This document shows positions 54,285-55,160 of a DNA stretch of 55,160 nt, in pieces (the first letter of the stretch is position 1; each line of letters begins with the position of its first letter). This stretch comes from an uncultured Bacteroidales bacterium (lineage in GTDB: Bacteria > Bacteroidota > Bacteroidia > Bacteroidales > UBA932). A program made the translations under genes and the position numbers. The stretch lies in NCBI GenBank assembly GCA_944326235.1, contig CALVDH010000019.1, positions 1-55,160 on the forward strand, given 5' to 3'. The notes beneath the pieces were generated by a model. It did not search any database, was not told the DNA's origin, and was given only the letters and a program-made list of their open reading frames with translations.

Positions 54285-54419
54285 GACTCCTTCCGAAGGA
54301 GTAGATGGAATGAGTACCCGGAGCGAAAGCGACCGAAGCCCCTTCCTCGGAAGGGGTTTGGGGATGGGTAGATAAAGCGAAGCGAAGTCGTATCTGTACG
54401 TCAGTGCAGATACGACTTC
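54285..54419. repeat. Run of three hairpins at the end of the winged-helix gene
   Basis: ACTCCTTCCGAAGGAGT and CCCCTTCCTCGGAAGGGG are short palindromes, the second followed by TTTGGGGATGGG. Then GAAGTCGTATCTG (54384-54396) pairs perfectly with CAGATACGACTTC (54407-54419) around 10 nt and overlaps the stop codon at 54401. It may terminate the minus-strand transcript, although no T-run follows. Confidence 0.55.
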
Positions 54420-54688
54420 AAGGCCTCTACGTATGCAGCGAAAGCCCGCGCCCCTTTCTCCGTAATCCTGCACACCGTCCGTGGCTTCTTCCCCGCAAAC
54501 CCTTTCTCGACAGTGATGTACCCTGCCTCGGAGAGCTTGTCGATCTGCACGCTCAGATTGCCGGCAGTGGCTCCGGTGGCCTCGCGCAGGTACACGAAGT
54601 CGGCTTCTTCCATGGTCAGCAGGGTGGACATGACAGCCAGACGCAGTTCGGAGTGCAGCAGCGGGTCGAGTTTTGCAAATTCTCCCAT
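54401..54688 (-). CDS. Winged-helix transcriptional regulator (MarR/ArsR-like)
   Basis: 95 aa. A DNA-binding winged helix fills the whole protein: LHSELRLAVMSTLLTMEEAD, YLREATGATAGNLSVQIDKLSEAGY (recognition helix) and the wing VEKGFAGKKPRTVCRITEKG. No sensor domain. It lies 5 bp after the membrane protein gene, a pairing often seen in Bacteroidota; the regulator probably controls the pair. The 3' end overlaps a 13-bp stem hairpin. Confidence 0.8.
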   Translation of the reverse strand: MGEFAKLDPLLHSELRLAVMSTLLTMEEADFVYLREATGATAGNLSVQIDKLSEAGYITVEKGFAGKKPRTVCRITEKGARAFAAYVEALKSYLH

Positions 54689-54693
54689 GGCCG

Positions 54694-55160
54694 CTACTGC
54701 AGTTTACTGGTTTGACGGTTGAATATCAGGCCTGGGATGACGAGGGTCATCAGCGCTGCGACGGCCATGATCAGCGGAGTGGGTATGTTTAGGAAGTAGT
54801 CGCAGGGCAGTCCCGCTATTCCGCAGATAATGCTGAGAATGAATACAGTCCAGGAACTGCAGAGGACCCCGGTGACTGCGCCGGCCATGCCCAGAAGCAG
54901 TATTATGACACCGTTTGTCGGTATGGGGATGAAGAATGCCATGATGCCGACGGCTATTGCCAGGATTCCGAATATGCCCCATACGATGCCCACGGACCTG
55001 GATACGAAATTCTCGCCCTTCCCCTTGCTCTCGATGCGTTTGAATACCAGCTGATTCAGAGGCCAGCCGATAAATGGAATCAGAAACCAGGCCAGGTTCC
55101 ACAGATGATTGTTGTCCGAAAGTGTCAGCCCCAGCAGGACAATCCCGGATACGAGGATTA
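54694..55160 (-). CDS. Membrane protein, partner of the winged-helix regulator (5' end outside window)
   Basis: The frame is open to the window edge (155 codons seen). It has about five membrane segments (ILVSGIVLLGLTLSD, NLAWFLIPFIGWPLNQLVF, VGIVWGIFGILAIAVGIMAF, NGVIILLLGMAGAVTGVL) and ends in LIFNRQTSKLQ. A polar loop KRIESKGKGENFVSRS separates the segments. The GTG at 54993 could serve as a start but the upstream frame is plainly coding. Function unknown; linked by position to the regulator downstream. Confidence 0.7.
   Translation of the reverse strand, partial: ILVSGIVLLGLTLSDNNHLWNLAWFLIPFIGWPLNQLVFKRIESKGKGENFVSRSVGIVWGIFGILAIAVGIMAFFIPIPTNGVIILLLGMAGAVTGVLCSSWTVFILSIICGIAGLPCDYFLNIPTPLIMAVAALMTLVIPGLIFNRQTSKLQ

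Overview
The window looks like chromosomal DNA of a Bacteroidales bacterium, probably a GC-rich gut lineage of the Alistipes/Rikenellaceae type or an uncultured relative. The exact genus cannot be read from the sequence. The evidence is: Bacteroidota -7 boxes (TAnnTTTG) in front of many genes; an ATP synthase operon in the order beta-epsilon-a-c-b-delta-alpha-gamma; many SPII lipoproteins; BACON domains; a C10 (streptopain-type) protease; a TonB-dependent receptor; tricorn-like S41 peptidases; and a MiaA and prolyl-tRNA deacylase of the Bacteroidota type.

Layout. 1-3.3 kb (minus): the start of a membrane protein, then a bile-acid-symporter-family transporter, an acyltransferase and a DUF4377-like lipoprotein in one run. 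3.3-4.6 kb: pgk. 4.6-5.9 kb: a 1.3 kb gene-poor zone with an array of ACAGACT/AGTCTGT palindromes, a 179-bp element with 18-bp perfect terminal inverted repeats, and a decayed HTH gene. 5.9-7.7 kb (minus): a small secreted protein, an ECF sigma factor, its probable anti-sigma factor and a Spy/CpxP-like periplasmic protein. 7.8-25.2 kb (plus): an RNA methyltransferase and a sialidase; a C10 protease with a BACON lipoprotein; lgt-trxB-cysteine desulfidase-tricorn protease; and a TonB receptor, beta-helix lipoprotein and phosphatase lipoprotein. 25.2-25.9 kb: a toxin-antitoxin pair with a 17-bp perfect palindromic operator. 25.9-31.3 kb (minus): a beta-propeller/OmpA-like protein co-transcribed with an exported TPR-caspase, then smpB. 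31.5-38.2 kb: the complete F1Fo ATP synthase operon. 38.3-43 kb: a DJ-1 family protein, a small membrane protein, an AraC regulator, miaA, a prolyl-tRNA editing protein and glutaminase. 43-46.6 kb: a YhcG-type nuclease-fold gene with palindromes inside the coding sequence, then oxyR divergent from a peroxiredoxin and an exported thioredoxin. 46.7-50 kb: a porin, a propeller lipoprotein and an ATP-grasp enzyme. 50-51.4 kb: a RAYT-like HUH transposase bracketed by two 168-bp elements. 51.4-55.2 kb: pgeF, a second ACAGACT array, a TlpA-like lipoprotein followed by a third 168-bp element, and a membrane protein/winged-helix regulator pair.

How the parts may work together. The most unusual signal is the RAYT-like transposase. 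Exactly 168 bp of related sequence lies on either side of it, with ACGGTAAG ends. A third copy of identical length lies 2.5 kb downstream, and a 53-bp shortened relative lies next to the porin. This looks like a REPIN/RAYT-type system in Bacteroidota. The second candidate is the periplasmic propeller-OmpA plus caspase pair, which has an intact His/Cys dyad. Redox genes recur (trxB, oxyR, peroxiredoxin, exported thioredoxin, TlpA-like lipoprotein, cysteine desulfidase). An OxyR-type operator sits between oxyR and the peroxiredoxin gene. No rRNA, tRNA or CRISPR array was found.
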